The notes under the pieces: generated by a model
Databases searched by the model: none
What the model saw: the letters and a program-made list of their open reading frames with translations, nothing else
Told to the model about the DNA's origin: nothing
Shown here: positions 1 to 8,321 of the stretch, one piece after another
Position numbering within the stretch: position 1 is the stretch's first letter
Layout of the letters: every line of letters starts with the position of its first letter
Assembly: GCF_000426545.1 (NCBI RefSeq)
Contig: NZ_KE384535.1
Span: 182,670 to 246,669, forward strand
Source: Paenibacillus massiliensis subsp. panacisoli DSM 21345
GTDB lineage: Bacteria > Bacillota > Bacilli > Paenibacillales > Paenibacillaceae
Direction: 5' to 3'
DNA length: 64,000 nt
Position numbers and translations under genes: made by a program

Positions 1-1
1 G

Positions 2-181
2 CTGGATCAGGGCCAGATCGTATTTGATGGAGAGCCGGCTACAATGTTCGCCACGGTCCCGCTGGCAGACTATAAGCTAGAGCAGCCCTTCGCCGCGAGG
101 CTTCACCAGCGGCTTCACATGAGCACTCCCCTGACAGCAGACTGGAAGGAGATGATACGTTCCCAATGGTCTATGAAATGA
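2..181 (+). CDS. ECF transporter ATPase, C-terminal end (partial)
   Basis: Frame 2 is open from the left edge and stops at 179-181. It reads LDQGQIVFDGEPATMF followed by a helical tail, which is the usual segment after the H-switch of an ABC ATPase (G-x-I-x-x-D-G-x-P). It overlaps the next ATPase gene by 16 bp, the tandem arrangement seen for EcfA1/EcfA2 of energy-coupling-factor transporters. Walker A and the signature motif lie outside the window. Being paired with a second ATPase and an EcfT gene makes the ECF assignment likely; on its own the fragment only says ABC ATPase. Confidence 0.7.
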   Translation: MDQGQIVFDGEPATMFATVPLADYKLEQPFAARLHQRLHMSTPLTADWKEMIRSQWSMK

Positions 182-1014
182 ATAAGATTAATGCTAGCTA
201 TAATGAGCATAAGGCGTTGCAGGATATCAGCTGTATCTTGCGCCCGGGGAAGTGGATTTCACTCATCGGATCGAGCGGAGCTGGGAAATCAACCTTTGCC
301 AAAGTACTAAAGGGGCTTATTCCAGACTTTACTGGCGAATACAGGATAGATCATCATTCACCATCCAGAGACAAGAAAGGCATGATGAAGATCGTTCCGG
401 AGATCGGTTATGTGTTCCAGTACCCGGAGCATCAGCTGTTCGAGACGACCGTGTATCGTGAACTGGCTTTCGCTCTTGGCGTACAGGGATACTCGCAGCA
501 GGCGATCAGACAAGCTATTGAGCAGATCTTGCCCAAGGTCGGTCTCAATGAGGCTTTGCTTGATTCTGCGCCGTTCCAGCTCAGCGGTGGGCAGAAGCGG
601 CGTGTAGCGCTGGCCTCTGTGCTGATGCTGCAGCCGAGGCTGCTCATTCTGGATGAGCCGACGGCTGGTCTGGACCCGATTGGCCGCAAGGGACTGCTTC
701 AAATGCTGCAGCAATGGCAGCGAGCGGAGGACCACCGTACAGTATTATTTATTTCCCATCATATTGAGGATGTGGAGGAATACTCGGATGAGGTGATTGT
801 CCTGCATGAAGGGCGGCTTCTGGGACATTTGGACGCAGAGGAGCTTTTCCTGAATCGCTCTGACTTGCTGACTACAGCGGGATTACCGCTACCGGAGCCC
901 GTACAGCTGTTAAGGCTAATTGAGGAACTGTCCGGGCAGATAATTCCTGTCAGTAGCAGTCGGGAACAGGATATTCTTCAGCATATTTTGCCGATCTGGC
1001 AGGAGAGAGAGTAG
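166..1014 (+). CDS. ECF transporter ATP-binding subunit (EcfA2-like)
   Basis: ATPase subunit that powers substrate uptake through an ECF importer in the cell membrane. The 282-residue protein shows Walker A GSSGAGKST at about residues 35-43, a Q-loop segment with PEHQLF that is characteristic of EcfA proteins, the signature LSGGQKRRVALA, Walker B LLILDEPTAGLD and the H-loop in FISHHIEDVEEY. Its start overlaps the preceding ATPase gene by 16 bp and its stop lies 4 bp before the EcfT gene, so the three are one transcription unit. The substrate-binding S component is not in the window, so the vitamin or metal carried cannot be named. Confidence 0.88.
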   Translation: MVYEMNKINASYNEHKALQDISCILRPGKWISLIGSSGAGKSTFAKVLKGLIPDFTGEYRIDHHSPSRDKKGMMKIVPEIGYVFQYPEHQLFETTVYRELAFALGVQGYSQQAIRQAIEQILPKVGLNEALLDSAPFQLSGGQKRRVALASVLMLQPRLLILDEPTAGLDPIGRKGLLQMLQQWQRAEDHRTVLFISHHIEDVEEYSDEVIVLHEGRLLGHLDAEELFLNRSDLLTTAGLPLPEPVQLLRLIEELSGQIIPVSSSREQDILQHILPIWQERE

Positions 1015-1018
1015 CTGT

Positions 1019-1810
1019 ATGAAAAATAGTATATTGCCAGGTCAGTATGTGAGTGCCGATTCATTGCTTCACCATCTGGACCCACGTACGAAGCTAGTCG
1101 CCTTGCTCGTGCTGATGCTGGGCTTCCTGATGATGGACACGCTTCTCGGTTATGCATTTGCAACAATATTTGTACTATGGACATTACTAATTTCCAAAAT
1201 TCAGCTGGGTCGCTTGTTCAGTGGGCTGAAGCCAGTATTGCTCATTCTATTGTTCACATTGCTGTATCATGCGTTTCTAAGTAGCGGGTCTACGGTTCTC
1301 TGGACCTGGTCGTTCATCCGAATAACCAGTGAGGGAGTGCTGCTGGGGATCTTTGTCGTGTGGCGGATTATGCTCATGATCCTGCTGGCATCCCTGCTAA
1401 CGCTGACTACCCAGCCGCTAATATTGGCACAGGGGCTAGAACGACTGTTATCGCCATTATCCAGACTGAAGGTGCCGGTAGAACAATTTGCTCTTATGAT
1501 TGTGATCGCCATCCGCTTTATACCTACTATCGTTCAGGAACTGGACCGAGTTCTACTGGCACAGAAGGCCAGAGGCTATGACATTGCTGCTGTTAGATGG
1601 CCTAGGCGTATGTTTGCGTACATTCCTGTATTGGTGCCGCTCTTCATGACGACGATTCAACGTGCCGAGCAACTAACACAGGCCATTGATGCAAGAGCCT
1701 ATGGCGACGGCAAAGGGAGAACCATGTACCGACAGCTTGTGTTCCGGCAAAGGGACCTGTGGGTTAGTGGTGTCGCGTTCGGTGTCGCACTACTGTTAGC
1801 GCTACTGTGA
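1019..1810 (+). CDS. ECF transporter transmembrane subunit EcfT
   Basis: Integral membrane coupling subunit that joins the two ATPases to the substrate-binding S component. The 263 residues hold about five or six hydrophobic segments, starting with an N-terminal region containing HHLDPRTKLVALL that is typical of EcfT/CbiQ. The two Ala-Arg-Gly-type coupling motifs are visible near the C-terminus as QKARGYD and AIDARAYG. The gene follows the ATPase by 4 bp and is followed by an intrinsic terminator, so it closes the operon. Substrate is unknown. The start is the first ATG after the upstream stop. Confidence 0.88.
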   Translation: MKNSILPGQYVSADSLLHHLDPRTKLVALLVLMLGFLMMDTLLGYAFATIFVLWTLLISKIQLGRLFSGLKPVLLILLFTLLYHAFLSSGSTVLWTWSFIRITSEGVLLGIFVVWRIMLMILLASLLTLTTQPLILAQGLERLLSPLSRLKVPVEQFALMIVIAIRFIPTIVQELDRVLLAQKARGYDIAAVRWPRRMFAYIPVLVPLFMTTIQRAEQLTQAIDARAYGDGKGRTMYRQLVFRQRDLWVSGVAFGVALLLALL

Positions 1811-1878
1811 GGGAATGTGTTCAAATCTGCCAAGCGACTTCATTGTTATTCTGGCAACAAGAACATATTTCCCTTGAA

Positions 1879-1905
1879 AGCCGCTTATAGAGCGGCTAAT
1901 TTGAT
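1879..1905 (+). terminator. Hairpin terminator after ecfT
   Basis: Arms AGCCGCT (1879-1885) and AGCGGCT (1891-1897) enclose a five-base loop and are followed by a modestly T-rich stretch. It lies 68 bp after the ecfT stop. Nothing else gene-like is seen between 1811 and the rbs promoter. Confidence 0.55.
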
Positions 1906-2089
1906 TAGTGCAAGTTGTTGTCCCAAGTCAAGGATATGAGCTTGTACCGTCTAGCCATGAGATCAAATCTCTGTCGTAGAGATAGGTATGTCAGGACTGC
2001 TTTCTGTATAAGATACTGCACACAAGCGATACTAACGTTGGTTTCGTCAGAGAATTCGATGTTGGATATTATTCCCAAAGACAAATGGC

Positions 2090-2118
2090 TTGCTAAATGA
2101 AAAAGGATATGTTAATTT
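2090..2118 (+). promoter_or_regulatory. Predicted rbs operon promoter
   Basis: TTGCTA (2090-2095), a 17-bp spacer and TAATTT (2113-2118) form a plausible sigma-A promoter directly upstream of the perfect operator palindrome, so a bound repressor would cover the transcription start. Confidence 0.45.
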
Positions 2119-2120
2119 AA

Positions 2121-2140
2121 GTGTGTAACCGGTTACACAC
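2121..2140 (+). promoter_or_regulatory. LacI-family operator of the ribose operon
   Basis: A perfect 20-bp palindrome with half-site GTGTGTAACC and a central CCGG lies 15 bp before rbsR. The central C-G step with flanking half-sites is the form of LacI/GalR operators. RbsR is the obvious ligand, giving autoregulation and repression of the transport genes. A near-copy lies within rbsK at 3387-3406. Confidence 0.8.
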
Positions 2141-2155
2141 AGGAGTGAACATTTC

Positions 2156-3133
2156 ATGACAACGATTAAAGATGTAGCGAATCTGGCTGGCGTATCGGTA
2201 GCCACTGTTTCAAGGGTCATTAACGACAGGGGATACGTCCATGCGGACACACGCAAGAAAGTGGAGGACGCTGTAAAAGCGCTTAACTTTTCCCCCAATG
2301 AAGTGGCCCGCTCTCTATATAAGCGCAAGTCCAAACTGATTGGCCTATTGCTGCCCGACATTGCCAATCCGTACTTTCCCCAGCTTGCTCGTGGGGTAGA
2401 GGATGGCATGCAGCAGCAGGATTATAGACTCCTATTCGGAAATAGCGATGAGGATGAACAGAAGGAACAGGATTACATCCAGACGTTTATCCAGAATAAC
2501 GTAGTTGGTGTGATATCTTCAACGAACTATCCTCATTCATCTATATATAACAACCTGAAGATTCCGGTGGTGTTTCTCGATAGGACGTCACTAGATCGGC
2601 CATCTGTGTATGCAGATGGTAGAGAAGGAGGAAGACTGGCGGCCAAGGAGATCATCAAGCGCGGCAGCCGCCGCATCACGGTGATGCAGGGACCGTCACA
2701 TATCAGACCAGCCCAGGATCGTTTTGAAGGAGCCATCGAAGCCATTCGTGCTGAAGGGCTAGACTTCCGGGTGATCCAGACGACCTCTTTTTCTTTTAAC
2801 GCGGCAGGTGTATGGGCGAAGGAGCTATTCAGCAACTACGCAGACACCGACGGAATCATTGCCAGCAATGATATTGCGGCTATGGCTGTGCTACATGAGG
2901 CAGCACGAATTGGGAGAAAGGTCCCCGATGATGTACAGGTTATCGGCTTTGACGATATTCCGATGAGTGGTCTGTTATCACCAGCTTTGTCTACCATCCG
3001 CCAGCCAGCCTACGAGATGGGAAGAGAAGCAGCGAGCTTACTTATCCAGCTTGTCGAGCAAGCTGCAGTTGAGAATAAAAACATACAATTACCTGTTGAA
3101 TTCATTGAACGAGGTACTACGAGAAAGGCGTGA
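2156..3133 (+). CDS. rbsR: Ribose operon transcriptional repressor RbsR (LacI family)
   Basis: DNA-binding repressor that would release the operon when it binds ribose or a derivative. The 325 residues begin with the LacI helix-turn-helix (IKDVANLAGVSVATVSRVIND) followed by the hinge and a periplasmic-binding-protein-like effector domain, including GLLLPDIANPYFPQLARGVED and the C-terminal VIGFDDIPMSGLLSPALSTI. Length is normal for the family. It is the first gene of rbsRKDACB, and the stop is 6 bp from rbsK. A perfect operator sits in its promoter. The ribose assignment rests on the neighbouring rbsK, rbsD and transporter genes. Confidence 0.93.
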   Translation: MTTIKDVANLAGVSVATVSRVINDRGYVHADTRKKVEDAVKALNFSPNEVARSLYKRKSKLIGLLLPDIANPYFPQLARGVEDGMQQQDYRLLFGNSDEDEQKEQDYIQTFIQNNVVGVISSTNYPHSSIYNNLKIPVVFLDRTSLDRPSVYADGREGGRLAAKEIIKRGSRRITVMQGPSHIRPAQDRFEGAIEAIRAEGLDFRVIQTTSFSFNAAGVWAKELFSNYADTDGIIASNDIAAMAVLHEAARIGRKVPDDVQVIGFDDIPMSGLLSPALSTIRQPAYEMGREAASLLIQLVEQAAVENKNIQLPVEFIERGTTRKA

Positions 3134-3139
3134 GGATCG

Positions 3140-4021
3140 ATGGCTAAAATATGCGTGATCGGCAGTAGTTCGATGGATCTAGTGGTTACCTCCTCCAGGC
3201 GGCCAGGAGCAGGTGAAACTGTTCTTGGCGATAGCTTTACAACGGTTCCTGGAGGCAAAGGGGCCAATCAGGCAGTTGCGGCTGCCCGATTGGGAGCTGA
3301 GGTTACGATGATTGGTCGGGTAGGTGATGACTCGTTTGGTAAAGATATTTTGGCGAATTTCAAAGAGAATCATGTAAATACGCAAAATGTGAAACCGGTT
3401 ACACATTCGGAAAGCGGAACGGCTCATATCATACTGGCTGAAGGTGATAATAGTATAGTCGTTGTTGAAGCTGCGAATCGTGAAGTGACTCCCGCCTATG
3501 TTGATGAGGCATCAGAGGCCATTCGGGAGGCAGATATCGTCTTGATTCAGCAGGAGATTCCAGAGGAGACTGTCGTTCACGTGAGCAAGCTATGCGCTCA
3601 ATTCGGGACCCCGTTGCTGCTCAATCCTGCTCCTGCGCGAATGTTGCCACAAGAAGTCATTGACCAGGCTTCCTATATTACACCAAACGAACACGAAGCT
3701 GAAATATTGTTTCAGGGCATGAGTCCGGCAGAAGCATTGCGACAATATCCCAACAAGCTGTTTATTACAGAAGGCAGTAAGGGAGTACGTTATTTTGACG
3801 GGGATGAGGAAATTTTAGTACCAACTTACCGAGTAGAGGCTGTAGATACGACTGGAGCAGGTGATACGTTCAACGCTGCATTTGCAGTTGCATTGGCGGA
3901 GAGACGACCATTGCAGGAGAGTATCCGCTTCGCCAATCGGGCTGCCTCGTTGTCTGTGACCAAGTTCGGAGCGCAAGGCGGTATGCCCATGCGTGATGAA
4001 GTGGAGGCGAGTCTGTCATGA
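3140..4021 (+). CDS. rbsK: Ribokinase
   Basis: Phosphorylates ribose to ribose 5-phosphate in the cytoplasm. The 293-residue PfkB-family protein has the N-terminal signature GGKGANQAVAAARLG, which binds sugar, and the C-terminal DTTGAGDTFNAAF, in which the second Asp is the catalytic base and the GAGD forms the anion hole. The start follows GAGG with good spacing, 6 bp after rbsR. The stop overlaps the rbsD start by 4 bp (ATGA), which suggests translational coupling. An unusual feature is the operator-like palindrome inside its coding sequence at 3387-3406, encoding residues in the VKPVTHS stretch. Confidence 0.95.
   Translation: MAKICVIGSSSMDLVVTSSRRPGAGETVLGDSFTTVPGGKGANQAVAAARLGAEVTMIGRVGDDSFGKDILANFKENHVNTQNVKPVTHSESGTAHIILAEGDNSIVVVEAANREVTPAYVDEASEAIREADIVLIQQEIPEETVVHVSKLCAQFGTPLLLNPAPARMLPQEVIDQASYITPNEHEAEILFQGMSPAEALRQYPNKLFITEGSKGVRYFDGDEEILVPTYRVEAVDTTGAGDTFNAAFAVALAERRPLQESIRFANRAASLSVTKFGAQGGMPMRDEVEASLS
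3387..3406 (+). promoter_or_regulatory. Second, intragenic LacI-type operator within rbsK
   Basis: Centre CCGG with left half ATGTGAAACC and right half GGTTACACAT. The halves are complementary at nine of ten positions, and the right half matches the promoter operator at 2121-2140 (GGTTACACA). It lies 1,266 bp downstream of the first site, within the range of known auxiliary operators. Confidence 0.55.
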
Positions 4022-4419
4022 AAAGAAATGGCATACTGAACAGTCATATTTCCAAAATATTAGCTGATCTAGGTCATACCGACACCATTGCAATTGCAGA
4101 TGCGGGGCTCCCGGTCCCGGACGGTGTGCTAAAGATTGATCTGGCCCTCAGACTGGGAACACCAAGCTTTCGTGACATCGTGGAACTGATCGCAGAGGAT
4201 ATGGTGATTGAAAAAGTGATTGTAGCGGAGGAGATTCGAGTGGGCAATCCAGCAGCTCTGAGCTTCGTGTTGGAGAAGTTCGGACAAGATGCGATTGATT
4301 TAACCTTAAGCCATGAAGAGTTCAAGCTATTAACACGGCAGGTGAAGGCGATTATTCGCACAGGGGAAGCGACCCCATATGCCAATTGCATTTTACAAGC
4401 GGGAGTCCACTTCGGCTAA
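4018..4419 (+). CDS. rbsD: D-ribose pyranase
   Basis: Catalyses interconversion of the pyranose and furanose forms of ribose so that ribokinase receives its substrate. The 133 residues match RbsD in length. The catalytic His20 and Asp28 are seen in GHTDTIAIADAGLPVP, and the C-terminus has the ATPYANCILQAGV segment that forms part of the neighbouring active site in the ring-shaped oligomer. The ATG overlaps the rbsK stop. The next gene, rbsA, begins 16 bp after the stop with its own strong ribosome-binding site. Confidence 0.95.
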   Translation: MKRNGILNSHISKILADLGHTDTIAIADAGLPVPDGVLKIDLALRLGTPSFRDIVELIAEDMVIEKVIVAEEIRVGNPAALSFVLEKFGQDAIDLTLSHEEFKLLTRQVKAIIRTGEATPYANCILQAGVHFG

Positions 4420-4435
4420 AAAAGGAGGCTGCAAA

Positions 4436-5917
4436 ATGCATATTCAGATGCAGGATATTCATAAAGCATTCGGCACCAATCAAGTGCTGAGCGGGGTGGA
4501 TTTCGAGTTACAGGAAGGCGAGGTCCACGCTCTAATGGGGGAAAACGGAGCCGGAAAATCCACGCTGATGAACATACTGATTGGTCTCCATCAGCGAGAT
4601 CAAGGTAAGATCACTATTGACGGAAAGGAGACCTATTTTGGCAGTCCGAAGGAAGCAGAGGAGCTGGGCATCACCTTTATCCATCAGGAGCTGAACGTAT
4701 GGCCCGAAATGACCGTGCTGGATAATCTATTCATCGGCAAGGAGATAACATCTTCTCTGGGGCTACTAAATACGAAACAAATGAAAGCGCTTGCCAATGA
4801 GCAATTTGCCAAATTGTCCGTACCCATTCCATTAGAACGGCCTGCGGGAGAGTGCTCCGTGGGACAGCAGCAAATGATTGAGATTGCCAAGGCATTAATG
4901 ACGGATGCCAAGGTCATCATTATGGATGAACCAACAGCAGCACTCACGGAGCGCGAGATCCAGAAGCTGTTTGGCGTCATTGCCTCGCTCAAGGAGAACG
5001 GTGTATCCATTGTCTACATCTCTCACCGCATGGAGGAGATCTTCACGATCTGCGACCGGATTACGATCATGCGTGATGGCAGAACCGTAGATACCAAAGC
5101 CATTGCTGAGACAAACTTTGATGAAGTGGTACGAAAAATGGTCGGCCGCGAATTGACGGAACGTTATCCTGTTCGAAACCCTTCTTATGGAGAAGTGGTT
5201 CTGGAAGTCCGAAATGCGAGCAGCAAAGGACTATTCCAGAATGTAAGCTTCGAGGTTAGAGCGGGTGAAGTTCTTGGTTTTGCAGGACTTATGGGCTCGG
5301 GGCGGACGGAGATTATGAGAACAATCTTTGGTCTGGATCGGATGGATAGCGGGGAGCTCTTCATACGTGGTCATAAAGTGAACATCCGTAAACCGACAGA
5401 TGCGGTCAGTCATGGCATCGGTTTCATTACGGAGGATCGCAAGGACGAGGGACTGGTGCTTGACTTCTCTATTCGTGAAAATATGGTTCTGCCTAACCTG
5501 TTCAGTTTCTCCAGCAAAGGCTTCATCTCGGGTGCAAAGGAGCAAGAATTTGTCGATACGCTAATCCAACGTCTACAGATCAAAACGCAATCCTCGGAAA
5601 CCTCTGCACGGAATCTATCCGGCGGTAATCAGCAAAAGGTTGTTATTGCCAAATGGATTGGAATTGGTCCAAGTGTACTCATCCTTGATGAACCTACGCG
5701 TGGTGTAGATGTCGGAGCGAAGCGTGAAATCTATCAGCTAATGAATGAACTGACAGACCGAGGCGTTGCAATTATCATGGTGTCGTCAGAGCTGCCTGAG
5801 GTGCTCGGCATGAGTGACAGGGTTGCGGTGGTACATGAAGGCCACATTAGTGGTGTGCTGTCGAGGGAAGAAGCCACACAGGAAAAGATAATGACATTGG
5901 CTACAGGGGGACAATGA
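4436..5917 (+). CDS. rbsA: Ribose ABC transporter, duplicated ATP-binding protein
   Basis: Energises ribose import at the inner face of the membrane. The 493 residues hold two fused ATPase domains: the first with Walker A GENGAGKST (about residues 35-43), signature CSVGQQQM and Walker B VIIMDEPTAAL; the second with the degenerate Walker A GLMGSGRTE, signature LSGGNQQKVVIAKWI and VLILDEPTRGVD. The degenerate second P-loop is normal for RbsA/MglA. I chose the ATG at 4436 because AAAGGAGG lies 7 nt upstream; an upstream in-frame ATG at 4379 lies within rbsD and has no ribosome-binding site. Confidence 0.95.
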   Translation: MHIQMQDIHKAFGTNQVLSGVDFELQEGEVHALMGENGAGKSTLMNILIGLHQRDQGKITIDGKETYFGSPKEAEELGITFIHQELNVWPEMTVLDNLFIGKEITSSLGLLNTKQMKALANEQFAKLSVPIPLERPAGECSVGQQQMIEIAKALMTDAKVIIMDEPTAALTEREIQKLFGVIASLKENGVSIVYISHRMEEIFTICDRITIMRDGRTVDTKAIAETNFDEVVRKMVGRELTERYPVRNPSYGEVVLEVRNASSKGLFQNVSFEVRAGEVLGFAGLMGSGRTEIMRTIFGLDRMDSGELFIRGHKVNIRKPTDAVSHGIGFITEDRKDEGLVLDFSIRENMVLPNLFSFSSKGFISGAKEQEFVDTLIQRLQIKTQSSETSARNLSGGNQQKVVIAKWIGIGPSVLILDEPTRGVDVGAKREIYQLMNELTDRGVAIIMVSSELPEVLGMSDRVAVVHEGHISGVLSREEATQEKIMTLATGGQ

Positions 5918-5918
5918 T

Positions 5919-6887
5919 ATGACAACCATTCAGGATAAAAAGGCCCAAAGCGGTGTGCGATTCTCGAATATAACTCAAAAAATGGGGCCATTGCTCGGCT
6001 TGATCATTCTTATTCTCATCGTTTCCATTTTGAATCCAAGCTTCTTGGAACCGCTTAACATTCTGAACTTGCTACGTCAGGTTTCGATTAATGCACTTAT
6101 CGCCTTCGGTATGACATTTGTTATTCTAACTGGCGGAATTGATTTGTCGGTTGGCTCAATTCTGGCTTTATCCAGTGCCTTTGTAGCTAATATGATGGTA
6201 TCTGGCTTTGATCCGATCTTATCCATCATTGTCGGTGTAGCGCTAGGTGGTGTCATGGGAATGGTTAACGGCCTCATGATCACAAAAGGGAAGATGGCAC
6301 CGTTTATCGCCACGTTGGCTACGATGACCATTTTCAGAGGATTAACGCTGGTATACACGAACGGCAACCCGATTACAGGGCTTGGCGACAGCCTGATTTT
6401 CCAATTATTTGGCCGAGGTTACTTACTGGGGATTCCAGTACCAGCGATTACTATGCTGATTGCGTTTATGGTGCTATGGATCATTTTGCATAAGACAGCC
6501 TTTGGTCGCAAAACGTACGCAATCGGTGGCAATGAGAAAGCCTCCATCATCTCAGGAATCAAAGTAACACGTGTTAAAATCATGATTTACTCTCTGGCAG
6601 GTATGCTAGCAGCTCTGGCCGGAGCGATTCTGACATCACGCTTGAATTCAGCACAGCCAACAGCGGGGACATCCTATGAATTGGATGCGATCGCGGCTGT
6701 TGTACTGGGCGGTACGAGCCTTGCAGGAGGCCGGGGAAGAATTGTCGGCACATTGATCGGTGTTCTGATTATTGGGGTACTGAATAACGGCTTGAACCTG
6801 CTTGGTGTGAACTCCTTCTACCAAATGGTGGTGAAGGGCGTCGTGATTGCCATTGCCGTCCTGCTGGACCGCAAGAAAACAGCATAA
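5919..6887 (+). CDS. rbsC: Ribose ABC transporter permease
   Basis: Membrane channel subunit of the ribose importer. The 322 residues have about eight to ten hydrophobic segments and the conserved ITGLG/GGIDLSVGS region and AAVVLGGTSLAGGRG loop of the RbsC/XylH/MglC family. It starts one base after the rbsA stop and ends 14 bp before rbsB, with GGAG upstream of rbsB, so all subunits are made from one mRNA. Length and motif order are ordinary. Confidence 0.95.
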   Translation: MTTIQDKKAQSGVRFSNITQKMGPLLGLIILILIVSILNPSFLEPLNILNLLRQVSINALIAFGMTFVILTGGIDLSVGSILALSSAFVANMMVSGFDPILSIIVGVALGGVMGMVNGLMITKGKMAPFIATLATMTIFRGLTLVYTNGNPITGLGDSLIFQLFGRGYLLGIPVPAITMLIAFMVLWIILHKTAFGRKTYAIGGNEKASIISGIKVTRVKIMIYSLAGMLAALAGAILTSRLNSAQPTAGTSYELDAIAAVVLGGTSLAGGRGRIVGTLIGVLIIGVLNNGLNLLGVNSFYQMVVKGVVIAIAVLLDRKKTA

Positions 6888-6901
6888 GGAGAGAAACAAA
6901 C

Positions 6902-7834
6902 ATGAAAAAGTGGACTTTAACGCTCGTAAGCATGCTGATGATTATTGTGTTGGCCGGGTGCTCCCTGGAGCCACCGGAGTGGGCAAAGCCTGATTCTGCT
7001 GGAAGCGGCGGATTGAAGAAAATCGGTCTCTCAATCTCTACGTTGAACAATCCATTTTTTGTATCCCTAAAGGATGGGGTCGTTGCTGAAGCCCAAAAAC
7101 AAGGGATTGAGGTCATTGTTGTTGATGCGCAGAACGATTCAGCTAAGCAAACCAACGATGTGGATGATCTCCTGCAGCAGGGTGTAAATGCACTGCTCAT
7201 TAATCCTGCCGATTCTGCGGCAATCTCGACAGCGGTTCAATCCGCCAACAGCGTTGGCATACCTGTTATCACGCTGGATCGGTCTGCAGATCGAGGCGAC
7301 GTGGCGGCTTTAGTGGCATCGGATAACGTCAAAGGAGGACGTATGGCAGCGGAATACTTTGTTGCACAGCTTGGCAAGGGAGCCAAAGTCATCGAGCTTG
7401 AGGGAGTGCCGGGCGCTTCTGCAACGAGAGAAAGGGGCAAGGGCTTCCATGAGATCGCGGATGAACAGCTTGATGTGGTTGCTACACAATCTGCGGATTT
7501 CGATCGGTCCAAGGGATTGAACGTCATGGAAAATCTGCTGCAAGGTAATCCTGAAGTGCAAGCGGTATTTGCCCACAATGACGAGATGGCACTGGGCGCT
7601 ATAGAAGCCATTCAGAGCTCGGGCAAAAATATTCCTGTGATCGGATTCGACGGTAATGATGATGCGATTAAATCCATTCAGGACGGAAAATTAACGGCAA
7701 CCGTTGCTCAACAGCCTGTAATTATTGGTGAGTTGGCGGTGAAAGCTGCACTGGACGTGCTGGATGGCAAGCAGGTAGAGCAGGTCATTCCTGCTGAATT
7801 GAAGCTGGTGACAGAGGACAACGTAAACAACTAA
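6902..7834 (+). CDS. rbsB: Ribose-binding lipoprotein of the ABC importer
   Basis: Captures ribose outside the membrane and delivers it to RbsC. The 310 residues start with a lipoprotein signal peptide whose lipobox is LAGC, with the acylated cysteine at residue 20. The mature part is a type I periplasmic-binding fold with IGLSISTLNNPFFVSLKDGV near the N-terminus, NPADSAA and the EGVPGASATRERGKGF loop, VFAHNDEMALGA and VIGFDGNDDA, all typical of RbsB. It is the last gene of the operon and is followed by a weak hairpin terminator. Confidence 0.95.
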   Translation: MKKWTLTLVSMLMIIVLAGCSLEPPEWAKPDSAGSGGLKKIGLSISTLNNPFFVSLKDGVVAEAQKQGIEVIVVDAQNDSAKQTNDVDDLLQQGVNALLINPADSAAISTAVQSANSVGIPVITLDRSADRGDVAALVASDNVKGGRMAAEYFVAQLGKGAKVIELEGVPGASATRERGKGFHEIADEQLDVVATQSADFDRSKGLNVMENLLQGNPEVQAVFAHNDEMALGAIEAIQSSGKNIPVIGFDGNDDAIKSIQDGKLTATVAQQPVIIGELAVKAALDVLDGKQVEQVIPAELKLVTEDNVNN

Positions 7835-7843
7835 AGTATGTTC

Positions 7844-7892
7844 GACATTCCGTTCTGGGCGAAGGGTCCGGAAGCGGGATGTCTTTCTGTTT
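7844..7892 (+). terminator. Hairpin terminator after rbsB
   Basis: Arms GACATTCCG (7844-7852) and CGGGATGTC (7875-7883) pair with one G-T wobble and are followed by TTTCTGTTT. Position 10 bp after the rbsB stop supports it as the operon end. Confidence 0.6.
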
Positions 7893-7925
7893 ATGAGAAG
7901 GTAATGCTGTCTTTATAACTAAATC

Positions 7926-7937
7926 ATTGTGCACAAT
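7926..7937. repeat. Perfect 12-bp palindrome upstream of the Old Yellow Enzyme gene
   Basis: ATTGTGCACAAT is exactly self-complementary and lies just upstream of the predicted -35. It is a possible protein-binding site; the binder is unknown. Confidence 0.35.
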
Positions 7938-7942
7938 TATTT

Positions 7943-7974
7943 TTATTGACTGCATGGTCAATAAATGATAAAGT
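7943..7974 (+). promoter_or_regulatory. Promoter with overlapping operator palindrome
   Basis: TTGACT (7946-7951), a 17-bp spacer and TAAAGT (7969-7974) make a good sigma-A promoter. Inverted arms TTATTGAC (7943-7950) and GTCAATAA (7957-7964) are perfect and cover the -35, so a dimeric repressor bound here would block RNA polymerase. The core TTGAC...GTCAA recurs at 8056-8083. Confidence 0.55.
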
Positions 7975-8002
7975 AACGCTGAGATATAGCTGTTGTACAG
8001 AG

Positions 8003-8051
8003 CAAGATGGTACTGCGTATAGTAATAACGCCTGTCACATCTTGTTTTTTT
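8003..8051 (+). terminator. Intrinsic terminator inside the leader (attenuator or small-RNA end)
   Basis: CAAGATG (8003-8009) and CATCTTG (8038-8044) pair, with a further GCGT/ACGC inner match, and are followed by seven T residues. A transcript from the promoter at 7943-7974 would end here after about 70 nt, well before the coding start at 8322. Confidence 0.55.
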
Positions 8052-8055
8052 GAAG

Positions 8056-8083
8056 TTATTTTTGACTTTGTAGTCAAAAATAA
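8056..8083 (+). promoter_or_regulatory. Long perfect palindromic operator
   Basis: Two exact 12-bp arms, TTATTTTTGACT and AGTCAAAAATAA, are separated by four bases. The core TTGACT-N4-AGTCAA matches the operator at 7943-7964 and resembles TetR-family sites. It lies 5 bp after the leader terminator and could control a second promoter whose -35 would be the TTGACT itself. Confidence 0.55.
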
Positions 8084-8321
8084 TATTTCATGATTTTACC
8101 AACTATAGATTTAACCCATCCTATTTCGAAAGGGAGGTGACAGGGGACTATTACTTATCTCATGATCTAACCACCCTATACTTACTCTTGTTCTCATCAT
8201 TGCATGAGAAGGATATTGTTCCAATTATAGATATGCTTCGTTTCTCTGTGCGCTGTAATTCTTAGTAGTGTCATTCGAAAGTTAATATAAATATATTATT
8301 TCAAATCTTAGGAGGCAATGT

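Noticed and set aside
1915..2100. Short open frame before rbsR
   Set aside because: No ribosome-binding site, composition not protein-like, and it runs into the rbs promoter.
8124..8170. Possible small gene after the GGGAGGTGAC site in the Old Yellow Enzyme leader
   Set aside because: No usable start codon at the right spacing; the only ATG gives a two-codon frame.
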